Shown here piece after piece: positions 1-6,442 of a stretch of 17,964 nt of DNA. Both the position numbers and the translations under genes were made by a program. The stretch comes from JANQUM01 sp047630355. Its GTDB lineage: Bacteria; Bacteroidota; Bacteroidia; Cytophagales; Spirosomataceae. The DNA lies in assembly GCA_047630355.1 (NCBI GenBank), contig JBLHXN010000065.1, forward strand, positions 1-17,964, in the 5' to 3' direction. The notes under the pieces were generated by a model that worked only from the letters and a program-made list of their open reading frames with translations, did not search any database and was not told the origin of the DNA. Every line of letters starts with the position of its first letter. Positions within the stretch are counted from its first letter, which is position 1.

Positions 1-267
1 TACCCGCTTACCCGACCACGCCGGATAGAAACTCACGATACCGATTGTCAGGAAAAACTGGTATTTCAAACTCAGCGGATCAAGTACAAAAAAGATAATT
101 GCAGAAATGAAAACAACGAACATTGACCAGTAAAATACAATACCCGTGCGATTGTGAAGTTTGCCGCCTTTCTTACGAACAACCATGGCGATAAGTCCGG
201 TAACCAATGCCAAAAACCCTGCGATGATGTGTATAATGAGTATGGGTTGATAAATGAGCGATTTCAT
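1..267 (-). CDS. DUF2306-like small integral membrane protein (partial, C-terminus outside window)
   Basis: An open frame runs from an ATG at 267 leftwards off the window edge, giving the first 89 residues. It begins MKSLIYQPILIIHIIAGFLA. A first hydrophobic helix spans about residues 8-29, followed by a basic loop (RKKGGKLHNRTG, about 31-42) and two more hydrophobic stretches (about 43-62 and 67-80). The spacing of His13, Gly17 and Gly24 and the loop ending in a His-Asn/Arg-x-x-Gly pattern resemble DUF2306-type and related small membrane proteins with conserved histidines. Family function is not established. The start is supported by an in-frame ATG just ahead of the first helix. It lies on the same strand as the DUF2141 gene, 49 bp downstream of it, so the two could be cotranscribed. 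The family call is by pattern recall and is moderate; the membrane protein call is firm. Confidence 0.65.
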   Translation of the reverse strand, partial: MKSLIYQPILIIHIIAGFLALVTGLIAMVVRKKGGKLHNRTGIVFYWSMFVVFISAIIFFVLDPLSLKYQFFLTIGIVSFYPAWSGKRV

Positions 268-316
268 AATTCTTACGTTTAAAGTGAAGCGACTTGCTTG
301 AAGTACTTTTCTTCGA

Positions 317-754
317 TCAAAAAGAAATCAGCGATATAATCGTTTCGGTATCTTTTATTACTTCAAAAGCACAATCCTTAAACTGCGGGGGTCCCATCAA
401 AAAAGACAGTTTAGAAAATCCGAATGGTTCAGCGGGCATTTGGCCATTCATATCTAACTTATCATTACCGTTTAAATCGTGCACAACTACGATGGCGTAT
501 TTTCCGGCTGGCACGTTTTCAAAAAATAGTTTAATATTTCCCTTTTCGGTTACTTCTATTTTCTGACTTGCTATCGCCGATGCTCCGCTTGGGAAGTTTG
601 CTTCGTTGTTGGTTAGGTTTGCAGAAATTGTCCCTTTTGCGTTTGTGATGCTCTCTACTATCACAGTTACTTTGTGCCCGTCTTGTGCGAATGAGGTCGT
701 TGACATGAATCCTAAAGTAAATACAATGGCGGTAATTCTGAATAAATTTTTCAT
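317..754 (-). CDS. DUF2141 domain-containing secreted protein
   Basis: A 145-residue protein with an N-terminal signal peptide (about residues 1-23, ending SFA before QDGHK), so exported to the periplasm or beyond. The rest is a single beta-rich domain. The combination of a V-x-G-K-Y-A-type turn (VPAGKYAIVVVHDLNGN, about 82-97), an acidic D-x-N-x-x-x-D loop, then EPFGFSK and MGPPQFKDCAF is the usual DUF2141 pattern. Molecular function is unknown; the domain recalls small transthyretin-like folds, which is inference. The ATG at 754 sits directly ahead of the signal peptide. A near-consensus Bacteroidota promoter lies 53 bp upstream (807-838). Family assignment is confident; role is not. Confidence 0.88.
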   Translation of the reverse strand: MKNLFRITAIVFTLGFMSTTSFAQDGHKVTVIVESITNAKGTISANLTNNEANFPSGASAIASQKIEVTEKGNIKLFFENVPAGKYAIVVVHDLNGNDKLDMNGQMPAEPFGFSKLSFLMGPPQFKDCAFEVIKDTETIISLISF

Positions 755-806
755 CGGTGATTAATTTTAGTGCTGAACGCCAAACCGACTTTCGATTTAA
801 CAGAAG

Positions 807-838
807 CAAAGGTATACGTACAGCAGGTTCACCCCAAA
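807..838 (-). promoter_or_regulatory. Candidate Bacteroidota-type promoter of the DUF2141 gene
   Basis: Read on the minus strand, TTTG (838-835) is followed after 20 bp by TACCTTTG (814-807), matching the TTTG-N19-21-TAnnTTTG consensus known for the main sigma factor of Bacteroidota. Transcription would start near 800, leaving about 45 nt of leader before the ATG at 754. The -33 element sits inside an inverted repeat (827-852), so it could be regulated. Not tested experimentally. Confidence 0.6.
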
Positions 839-852
839 TCAAAGGGCTGAAC
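827..852. promoter_or_regulatory. Inverted repeat over the -33 box, possible operator
   Basis: GTTCACCCC (827-835) and GGGCTGAAC (844-852) pair at 8 of 9 positions around an 8-nt spacer. The arm CTGAAC (847-852) can also pair with GTTCAG at 859-864, so three half-sites alternate in orientation. Their position across the -33 element of the DUF2141 promoter suggests a protein-binding site, but this is inference. Confidence 0.35.
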
Positions 853-863
853 GCAACGGTTCA

Positions 864-917
864 GGGGAGTTTGTCAATGTTTTGGGAAGAAAAACAAGCC
901 TTTGGGGAGTTTGACAA
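864..917. repeat. Pair of 14-bp direct repeats, 40-bp period
   Basis: GGGGAGTTTGTCAA (864-877) and GGGGAGTTTGACAA (904-917) match at 13 of 14 positions, with starts 40 bp apart. They lie upstream of the DUF2141 promoter and downstream of the LytTR gene stop. Paired direct repeats can be regulator sites, but 40 bp is longer than the spacing I would expect of a typical LytTR operator. Function unknown. Confidence 0.4.
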
Positions 918-974
918 AGGGTTTTATTGGTGAACAGCAGAAAGGTTAAGAGAAAAAAGAAGTTTCCTCAATTA

Positions 975-1823
975 TTAACTGATCCGCTTTACCAAATCAG
1001 AATATTTACGGGCAACAGGAACGGTGACCTCTGGGGTTTGGAGGTGAAATTTATAACCTTGAGCGTTACCCGTTACGTCCTCCACTTTATTTAGGTTCAC
1101 GATAAACGAACGATGACACCGAACGATGCTTTCCGATTCAATCTGCTTTTCTAAACGGGTAAGGCTACTGCGAAGTAATTCCTTTTTGAGCTGATCAGAT
1201 TCTATATAATTAATCGCGGCGTAATTATCCGCCGATTCGATAAAGAGTAAATCACGTTGTGCTACTTCGAAAGTGTCTTTCTCGTTTTCAGCAACGAACG
1301 TAAGAGTTTTAGGAATATTCTCCTCGTGAGTTTTGACAGCTACGGGCTTTTTATACTTTTTGAGTTGGTAAATATAATTTGAGATAACACCAAAGAATAT
1401 CGGGAATATTCCAATTGATGCGACAGAAATTAAATTCCACAAGAAGTTTTGCAGTGAAAACGCTTCCTTAAATAGGAAGAACAGAAATAAGACATTACCA
1501 GTAGCGATGATGAGCAGTAATATCAAAACAGAAATTATTTCGCGTCCGACCGTCCACTCTGATTCGTTGAAATAAGCAGGAACAGAGGGGGTAATGATAA
1601 ACCTTAAAAATAATAAACTCAGGGTAGTTATCAACCCAAACCCTAATAAGTAATATATCTTGTTTGAGTCACTCCAATTATTAATTCCAAACGGTTCGAA
1701 AATTATCAAAAAAACGGCAATAAAAGAGCCTTCAGCGAAGCTTCTCGTCAGTTTACGAACCGGAGCAAGCTGTTTTGAGTCAAAAGGATAAGGCTGCGAA
1801 AAAATACCCGTAATTTTATTCAC
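975..1823 (-). CDS. Membrane-anchored LytTR-family DNA-binding transcriptional regulator
   Basis: A 282-residue protein with four predicted membrane helices in the N-terminal half (about residues 32-46, 57-77, 96-118, 128-152) and a LytTR DNA-binding domain from about 174 to the end. Typical LytTR landmarks are visible: LLFIESADNYAAINY (192-206), the R-S-S-L-T-R-L-E segment (218-225), IVRCHRSFIVNLNKV (233-247) and the VPVARKYSDLVKR tail (268-280). There is no receiver domain, so this is the membrane-plus-LytTR arrangement common in Bacteroidota, not a classical response regulator; what it senses is unknown. The start is GTG at 1823: a TAA lies four codons upstream and there is no other Met before the helices. 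It begins 15 nt after the rhomboid gene stop, so the two are probably cotranscribed and perhaps translationally coupled. Confidence 0.9.
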   Translation of the reverse strand: MNKITGIFSQPYPFDSKQLAPVRKLTRSFAEGSFIAVFLIIFEPFGINNWSDSNKIYYLLGFGLITTLSLLFLRFIITPSVPAYFNESEWTVGREIISVLILLLIIATGNVLFLFFLFKEAFSLQNFLWNLISVASIGIFPIFFGVISNYIYQLKKYKKPVAVKTHEENIPKTLTFVAENEKDTFEVAQRDLLFIESADNYAAINYIESDQLKKELLRSSLTRLEKQIESESIVRCHRSFIVNLNKVEDVTGNAQGYKFHLQTPEVTVPVARKYSDLVKRIS

Positions 1824-1838
1824 TTGTAAAGAATCGGT

Positions 1839-2462
1839 TTAGAACGAGCTTTTAATTTGGTCGATAAAGTTAAGAATGGAACTCGGCTGGGCAATCAAGA
1901 TAAACACTACGCCCCAAACGGCTCCCCAAAGGTGAGCAAGGTGGTTTACGTTGTCCATCTGACGTTTTTGCATGAATATAGAATATGCGGTGTAAAGCAC
2001 CGCAAAAATATACGCCGGCATTGGGATTGGAATCGGGAAGATGATGAGTTCCATCAACGGATTCAGGATAATGGCACAAAATACAATGGACGAAACTCCG
2101 CCCGAAGCTCCCAACGAGTTAAAGTGAATGTTATCTTTTTTCTGGAAAAAATCCGGTAAACTAGCGATAATAATTCCGAGAACGTAAAGCAGCAAAAAGT
2201 ACATGATTGCCTTCCCGCCAAATAAATAGGCAAAATATTGCTCCACCACGCCACCAAATAAATACAACGCCCACATGTTAAATAGTAGGTGAAAAAAATC
2301 AGCGTGGATAAAACCCGATGTTAGTAAACGGTAGTACTCTTTTCGGTGATAAGCGGCGTAAGCGTTATGAATCAATTTACCACGAAACTCGGCGTTCTGA
2401 AAACCAATAATACTTGTGATAACCGTGATACCAACCAAAATAAGAGTCAGCGATATTTCCAT
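1839..2462 (-). CDS. Rhomboid family intramembrane serine protease
   Basis: A 207-residue polytopic membrane protein with six likely helices. The catalytic machinery is present: GASGG around residues 118-122 with the nucleophile Ser120, and the His of AHLWGAVWG at His177. The conserved H-x4-H-x3-N motif of the second helix is seen as His53, His58 and Asn62 (HADFFHLLFNM). It should cleave transmembrane substrates within the inner membrane; the substrate cannot be told from sequence. Length is normal for a minimal bacterial rhomboid without cytosolic domains. The ATG at 2462 is the only sensible start. The LytTR gene follows 15 nt downstream on the same strand. A membrane-anchored regulator next to an intramembrane protease invites the idea that one processes the other, but nothing in the sequence proves it. 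Confidence 0.92.
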   Translation of the reverse strand: MEISLTLILVGITVITSIIGFQNAEFRGKLIHNAYAAYHRKEYYRLLTSGFIHADFFHLLFNMWALYLFGGVVEQYFAYLFGGKAIMYFLLLYVLGIIIASLPDFFQKKDNIHFNSLGASGGVSSIVFCAIILNPLMELIIFPIPIPMPAYIFAVLYTAYSIFMQKRQMDNVNHLAHLWGAVWGVVFILIAQPSSILNFIDQIKSSF

Positions 2463-2589
2463 GTAGAATAATTAAAATCTTGAATTAATGTTTCTCTAAC
2501 AATCAAAGAAACCATTTCGTTGTGGCTATTCAAAAGAAATAGCGGCGAAGTTGTATCTTTAGCGTTTCCAAAAAGAAAACATTCTGAAT

Positions 2590-4071
2590 TTGACAACCTT
2601 CCAACTCAAAAATGTAACGCTCCAAAAGGGTAACCGCACCATTCTTTCCGAACTCAACTGGCAAATCAGCGAAGGCGAGCATTGGGCGATTATTGGTAGA
2701 AACGGTTCGGGTAAAAGTACGCTGCTTGATACCTTGGGCGGGAAACTTTTTCCGCGGCGAGGGAAGATTCAAAAACCGCATTATGAAGACATCGTACTGA
2801 TTCCCCGTGATTACAGTTTTCACAGAATCGTGGGGTCAGCGTATCAATATTATCAGCAGCGGTTTTCGTCTATCGGAGCAGAAGTAGCTCCGACGGTTTG
2901 GGAAGTTCTGCAAAATCAGGTAAAACCCGTCGGAACGGTTGACGATAAGTCAGTGGCGTTACCGCCTTTAGCTTACAACGAAGAGTTTCTCCAAAAACAA
3001 GCCGTCCGTTTCAGAATTGACCATTTACTGCAACGTCCAATTGTGACACTTTCAAATGGTGAAACCCGCCGAACGCTTATTGCTTACGCTTTTTTGAAAC
3101 AACCCAAAGTACTTTTATTGGATAGCCCGTTCGTTGGGTTGGATGTAGAAAGCAGGAAACTATTGCACGAATTATTAATCGATGTTTCGCAGAATATTCA
3201 GCTAATATTCGTGGGTTCACCCACCGACATTCCCGCTTGCACAACGCGTGTGTTGGAATTAATTGACGAAAAAACGCATCGCATTCACGAAAAACCATTT
3301 CCTTCAACTATCGGCGGCGATGCGAAGCAATTATCTTTAAATCAGGAAGTTGTTCACAAATTAAAAGGTGCATCGTCACCTTTCAACAATTTCGAAACTG
3401 CCGTTGAGTTCAGAAATACTACCGTTTGCTACAAAGGTATAAACGTTGTGGATAATGTAAGTTGGACGGTAAAACGGGGCGAACGCTGGGCCTTAATGGG
3501 AGCAAATGGTTCGGGAAAAAGCACGTTATTGAGTTTAATCGTGGGCGATAACCCGCAAGCGTACCAAAATGACTTCGACTTATTTGACCGAAAACGCGGC
3601 ACGGGCGAAAGCATTTGGGATATAAAAAAACGCACTGGCTACGTTTCACCCGAATTACACCTTTATTTCAACCGTCACACCGTAGTTTGGAAAGCCGTTG
3701 CATCGGGGCTTTTCGATACCGCCGGATTATTCAAAACCCTGACCGCAGCAGAACACGAATTGGTAAACAGTTACCTTAAATTACTAAATATTCAACATTT
3801 GACCGACCGATTAGTAAACGAGCTATCGGCGGGCGAACAGCGGCTCATTTTCTTAGCACGAGCATTAATTAAAAACCCACCATTGTTAATTCTGGACGAA
3901 CCTTGTCAGGGGCTCGACTTTAACCACATGGTGCAATTTCGCGAACTGGTAAACGAATTGGTAACATCGCTTGATAAAACGCTGATTTACGTGACGCATT
4001 ACGAAGAAGAAATTCCGGCTTGTGTTTCTAAGCGACTCGTTCTCCGCAACGGGAAACAACTTAGCCAATAG
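2590..4071 (+). CDS. modF: ModF-like protein with tandem ABC ATP-binding domains
   Basis: A 493-residue soluble protein with two ATP-binding cassettes and no membrane domain, similar in length and layout to E. coli ModF/PhrA. Cassette 1 has Walker A GRNGSGKST (36-44), signature LSNGE (154-158) and Walker B ending LLLDSPF (175-181). Cassette 2 has GANGSGKST (304-312), LSAGE (412-416), ILDEPCQGLD (434-443) and switch His470. The segment NPQAYQNDFDLFDRKRG (321-337) followed by GESIWDIKKRTGYVS (339-353) closely tracks ModF. The biochemical role of ModF is unsettled; a link to molybdenum comes from its place in the E. coli mod locus. Cassette 1 lacks the usual catalytic Glu (Ser179) and a switch His, so it probably binds but hardly hydrolyses ATP. 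Start is TTG at 2590: a TAG lies 10 codons upstream and the next Met is past residue 300. A weak -7-like TATCTTTA lies at 2554-2561 without a matching -33 box. Confidence 0.85.
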   Translation: MTTFQLKNVTLQKGNRTILSELNWQISEGEHWAIIGRNGSGKSTLLDTLGGKLFPRRGKIQKPHYEDIVLIPRDYSFHRIVGSAYQYYQQRFSSIGAEVAPTVWEVLQNQVKPVGTVDDKSVALPPLAYNEEFLQKQAVRFRIDHLLQRPIVTLSNGETRRTLIAYAFLKQPKVLLLDSPFVGLDVESRKLLHELLIDVSQNIQLIFVGSPTDIPACTTRVLELIDEKTHRIHEKPFPSTIGGDAKQLSLNQEVVHKLKGASSPFNNFETAVEFRNTTVCYKGINVVDNVSWTVKRGERWALMGANGSGKSTLLSLIVGDNPQAYQNDFDLFDRKRGTGESIWDIKKRTGYVSPELHLYFNRHTVVWKAVASGLFDTAGLFKTLTAAEHELVNSYLKLLNIQHLTDRLVNELSAGEQRLIFLARALIKNPPLLILDEPCQGLDFNHMVQFRELVNELVTSLDKTLIYVTHYEEEIPACVSKRLVLRNGKQLSQ

Positions 4072-4158
4072 AAAGTATCAATATACGAAAGGGAACAATA
4101 GTCCCGCAAATATCACTTATGGTAAATATTGTCCAAGTTCATACATAAAGAGAAATAA

Positions 4159-5634
4159 ATGGCAGATCTTCCTAAAAAGAAAATAACGGTAGCTCACGGT
4201 GACGGCATTGGTCCCGAAATCATGAAAGCTACGCTCAAAATCCTTAACGCAGCTGAAGTTCCACTCGAATACGATGAAATACAAGTCGGAGAGAAAGTTT
4301 ACCTCAGCGGTATTACTTCAGGTATTTCCCCAGATGATTGGGAAACCCTTCGAAGAAACAAAGTTTTCTTAAAGGCTCCAATCACCACACCGCAAGGCGG
4401 CGGATACAAAAGTCTTAACGTGACCATCAGAAAGTCACTTGGTCTTTTTGCCAACGTGCGTCCGTGTATGACATTGACTCCGTACATAGAAAGCCATTTT
4501 GATGACATGGATTTAGTTATTGTTCGTGAAAACGAGGAAGACCTTTACGCCGGAATTGAGCATCAGCAAACCAGCGAAGTTATTCAGTGCTTGAAGTTAA
4601 TTTCTCGTCCGGGTTGTGAAAAGATTGTTCGGTACGCCTTTGAGTACGCCCGTGTGAATAACCGTAAGAAGGTGACGTGCATGACCAAAGATAATATCAT
4701 GAAGCACACCGACGGTTTGTTTCACAGTGTTTTCAACGAAATTGCTGTCGAGTACCCTGACATCGAAAACGAGCATTATATCATTGACATCGGTTCGGCA
4801 CGTATTGCGGATCGTCCGAATGCATTTGACGTAATCGTAACCTTAAACCTTTACGGTGACATTATCTCTGACATCGCGGCTGAAGTTGCCGGGTCTGTTG
4901 GATTTAGCGGAAGTGCTAATATCGGGCAGGATTTTGGAATGTTTGAAGCCATTCACGGTTCAGCACCCGACATTGCCGGACAAGGTATTGCAAATCCAGC
5001 CGGACTCTTAAACGGAGCTTGCATGATGCTTGTGCACCTTGGAATGTCCCAAAAAGCAGAGATGATTCAGAATGCTTTACTTACAACCATCGAAGACGGT
5101 ATTCACACGGGAGATATTGCTAACGAGACCACCACGAAGAAAGTAGGAACGCAGGAATTCGCTGATGCCATCATTGAGCGTCTGGGCAAAAAGCCAACGA
5201 AACTTACGCCCGTTCAACTGAACCACGAAGTAGAAGGCATCGAAATAGGCATAACTCCTTACAAGACTCAAAAGAAAGAGTTAGTCGGAGTAGATGCGTT
5301 TGTGGATTGGATTGGAACAGATCGCAACCCAGATACAATCGGTGGTATGCTAGAAGCCGCCTGCCCAGACAGTATGAAGTTGAAAATGATTACGAATCGT
5401 GGAGTTAAGGTGTATCCGAACGGTATTCCCGAAACTTTCTGCACGGATCACTGGCGTTGCCGGTTTGTGAATAAAGACTTTGTAAAAGGAAAGAACGAAA
5501 ACGCCGCTGTATCTCACGAAGACATCATTGCCCTATTGACGGCTCTGAATAAAAACGGTATTGATGCAATAAAAACCGAAAATTTATATCTTTTTGATGG
5601 CAAGCGAGGTTACTCTTTAGGGCAAGGTGAGTAA
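4159..5634 (+). CDS. icd: Isocitrate dehydrogenase with C-terminal extension
   Basis: A 491-residue enzyme of the isocitrate/isopropylmalate dehydrogenase family, converting isocitrate to 2-oxoglutarate in the TCA cycle. Substrate and metal residues are visible: Ser85 and Asn87 in KSLNVTIRK, Arg91, Arg101 in ANVRP, Arg123 in VRENEEDLYAG with Tyr130, Lys177 in TKDNIMKHTDG, and Asp234/Asp238 in YGDIISD. The catalytic domain ends near residue 340 and an extra domain of about 140 residues follows, as in the longer Thermus/Rickettsia-type enzymes. The cofactor loop reads HGSAPDIAGQGIANP (266-280): Asp271-Ile272 stand where the NADP-using E. coli enzyme has Lys-Tyr, which by that precedent favours NAD. 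The ATG at 4159 follows an A-rich leader (AAAGAGAAATAA). It begins 87 bp after the ModF-like gene and is followed by a probable terminator at 5672-5724. Confidence 0.93.
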   Translation: MADLPKKKITVAHGDGIGPEIMKATLKILNAAEVPLEYDEIQVGEKVYLSGITSGISPDDWETLRRNKVFLKAPITTPQGGGYKSLNVTIRKSLGLFANVRPCMTLTPYIESHFDDMDLVIVRENEEDLYAGIEHQQTSEVIQCLKLISRPGCEKIVRYAFEYARVNNRKKVTCMTKDNIMKHTDGLFHSVFNEIAVEYPDIENEHYIIDIGSARIADRPNAFDVIVTLNLYGDIISDIAAEVAGSVGFSGSANIGQDFGMFEAIHGSAPDIAGQGIANPAGLLNGACMMLVHLGMSQKAEMIQNALLTTIEDGIHTGDIANETTTKKVGTQEFADAIIERLGKKPTKLTPVQLNHEVEGIEIGITPYKTQKKELVGVDAFVDWIGTDRNPDTIGGMLEAACPDSMKLKMITNRGVKVYPNGIPETFCTDHWRCRFVNKDFVKGKNENAAVSHEDIIALLTALNKNGIDAIKTENLYLFDGKRGYSLGQGE

Positions 5635-5671
5635 GATAATGGCACGTATTTGCTAATTATATTACCATTAC

Positions 5672-5724
5672 GTAAAAAACAAAGCGAAAAACCAGCTCAG
5701 AATTGCTATTTGAGCGTTTTTTAC
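5672..5724 (+). terminator. Probable terminator of the isocitrate dehydrogenase gene
   Basis: GTAAAAAAC (5672-5680) pairs perfectly with GTTTTTTAC (5716-5724), and GCTCA (5695-5699) with TGAGC (5711-5715) inside it; the inner stem is followed by G and six T. It lies 37 bp past the stop codon. The large inner loop makes it a less than textbook hairpin. Confidence 0.5.
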
Positions 5725-5740
5725 ATAAATTTCAACTTTG
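5709..5740 (+). promoter_or_regulatory. Candidate promoter of the histone-H1-like gene
   Basis: TTTG (5709-5712) followed after 20 bp by CAACTTTG (5733-5740), one mismatch from TAnnTTTG. The predicted start near 5746 gives a leader of about 43 nt before the ATG at 5789. It overlaps the T-tract of the preceding terminator, a compact arrangement that is plausible but unproven. Confidence 0.45.
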
Positions 5741-5788
5741 TAAATGTTATACGAAGACTAATTTTATAATTTAAACTATTAAATTCCT

Positions 5789-5965
5789 ATGGACAAGTTC
5801 AAAGAACTATCTGATTTAGTAGCCTCACTAGAAGGCGATTTTGAAAAATTTTACGACGGCAAAAATAAGGCTGCCGGAACACGCGTACGCAAAGGAATGC
5901 TTGAATTGACCAAATGGGCAAAAGAAGTAAGAACTGACGTACAAGAGAAGAAAAACGCCATGTAA
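5789..5965 (+). CDS. Histone H1-like (Hc1-type) small basic protein
   Basis: A 58-residue protein, MDKFKELSDLVASLEGDFEK at the start, ending KEVRTDVQEKKNAM. The pattern F-x-K-F-Y-x-x-x-N-K-A-A-G-T-R-V-R-K-G-M-x-E-L (about 18-40) is the hallmark of the short Hc1/histone-H1-like proteins widespread in Bacteroidota. They are thought to bind DNA or act in the nucleoid by analogy with chlamydial Hc1; direct evidence for these short versions is thin. The chain is probably a two-helix hairpin. It lacks the long lysine/alanine-rich tail of chlamydial Hc1. It stands alone between its own candidate promoter (5709-5740) and a strong terminator (5996-6029), so it is likely a monocistronic, possibly highly expressed gene. 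Confidence 0.88.
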   Translation: MDKFKELSDLVASLEGDFEKFYDGKNKAAGTRVRKGMLELTKWAKEVRTDVQEKKNAM

Positions 5966-5995
5966 TCCAAATATTTTGGCATTACGACTTATTAT

Positions 5996-6029
5996 AAAAG
6001 CCCTACTTCCATCCGGAAGCGGGGCTTTT
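5996..6029 (+). terminator. Rho-independent terminator after the histone-like gene
   Basis: AAAAGCCCTACTTCC (5996-6010) pairs with GGAAGCGGGGCTTTT (6015-6029) around the 4-nt loop ATCC, with one wobble and one mismatch. It lies 30 bp after the stop codon and ends in a T-tract. Confidence 0.85.
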
Positions 6030-6207
6030 GTTGTTACAAATAACGTTTAACGGGATTTCGTGGCTGTTGGTGTACTGTTCAATGGTGTTCATCACATAAA
6101 CTTTCGGAATCGGTGAAGTTCTGGCAATTTTGAATTATCAAACAAATTGAAATTAACACGAACACGCCAACGGAGGCTGTACAGGAGATTACGATTAAGT
6201 AAGTTGA
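6030..6207. other. Non-genic stretch with possible decayed coding remnants
   Basis: No complete gene is seen. A plus-strand frame ending at the TAA at 6199-6201 reads IEINTNTPTEAVQEITIK after a stop, resembling the last strand of a DUF1573-like beta domain. A minus-strand frame with an ATG at 6092 gives only 29 residues that run into the terminator hairpin. Both are too short to call genes; they may be gene debris. Low certainty. Confidence 0.3.
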
Positions 6208-6272
6208 ATTACTTCTAACATAAAACGTCTCTGAAATTTAAAGCTTCAGAGACGTTTTATGTTAGAAGTAAT
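6208..6272. repeat. Long perfect inverted repeat, possible bidirectional terminator
   Basis: Two 28-nt arms (6208-6235 and 6245-6272) are exact reverse complements around a 9-nt loop, ATTTAAAGC. The inner part has the form AAAACGTCTCTGAA / TTCAGAGACGTTTT, so on either strand a stable stem is followed by four T, which would terminate transcription from both sides. The arms are longer and more perfect than a normal terminator needs. No terminal duplication or gene accompanies it. Confidence 0.85.
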
Positions 6273-6314
6273 AAGCTGCCCCATCGGGTAATATATTAAT
6301 AAGAAGAAAATTAT

Positions 6315-6350
6315 AGTCTGTTTGGTGCTATCAGCACGACACATCAGACT
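6315..6350. repeat. Nested inverted repeat
   Basis: AGTCTG (6315-6320) pairs with CAGACT (6345-6350), enclosing GTGCT (6325-6329) and AGCAC (6333-6337) with a 3-nt loop. A further small hairpin GTTCC-GCT-GGAAC follows at 6361-6373. No coding frame explains these. Confidence 0.5.
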
Positions 6351-6416
6351 TTTACATTCTGTTCCGCTGGAACTCAGTTCGTTGTTATTTATCTATGATT
6401 TTATTAGTATGTGACT

Positions 6417-6441
6417 CCTACAGAGTATTTTACTCCGTAGG
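6417..6441. repeat. Hairpin directly behind trpD, possible terminator
   Basis: CCTACAGAGTA (6417-6427) and TACTCCGTAGG (6431-6441) pair at 10 of 11 positions with a 3-nt loop. It begins one base past the trpD stop codon on the minus strand. No T-run follows on that strand, so it may protect the mRNA end and not terminate by itself. Confidence 0.5.
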
Positions 6442-6442
6442 C

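Noticed and set aside
3077..3307. Minus-strand frames within the ModF-like gene
   Set aside because: Antisense to conserved ATPase motifs; no recognisable protein.
6003..6092. A 29-codon minus-strand ORF (MNTIEQYTNSHEIPLNVI...)
   Set aside because: Its end runs through the terminator hairpin of the histone-like gene, and no start-supported longer frame exists; treated as possible debris.
6208..6441. CRISPR array
   Set aside because: The repeats are inverted and differ from each other; there are no regularly spaced direct repeats and no cas genes.
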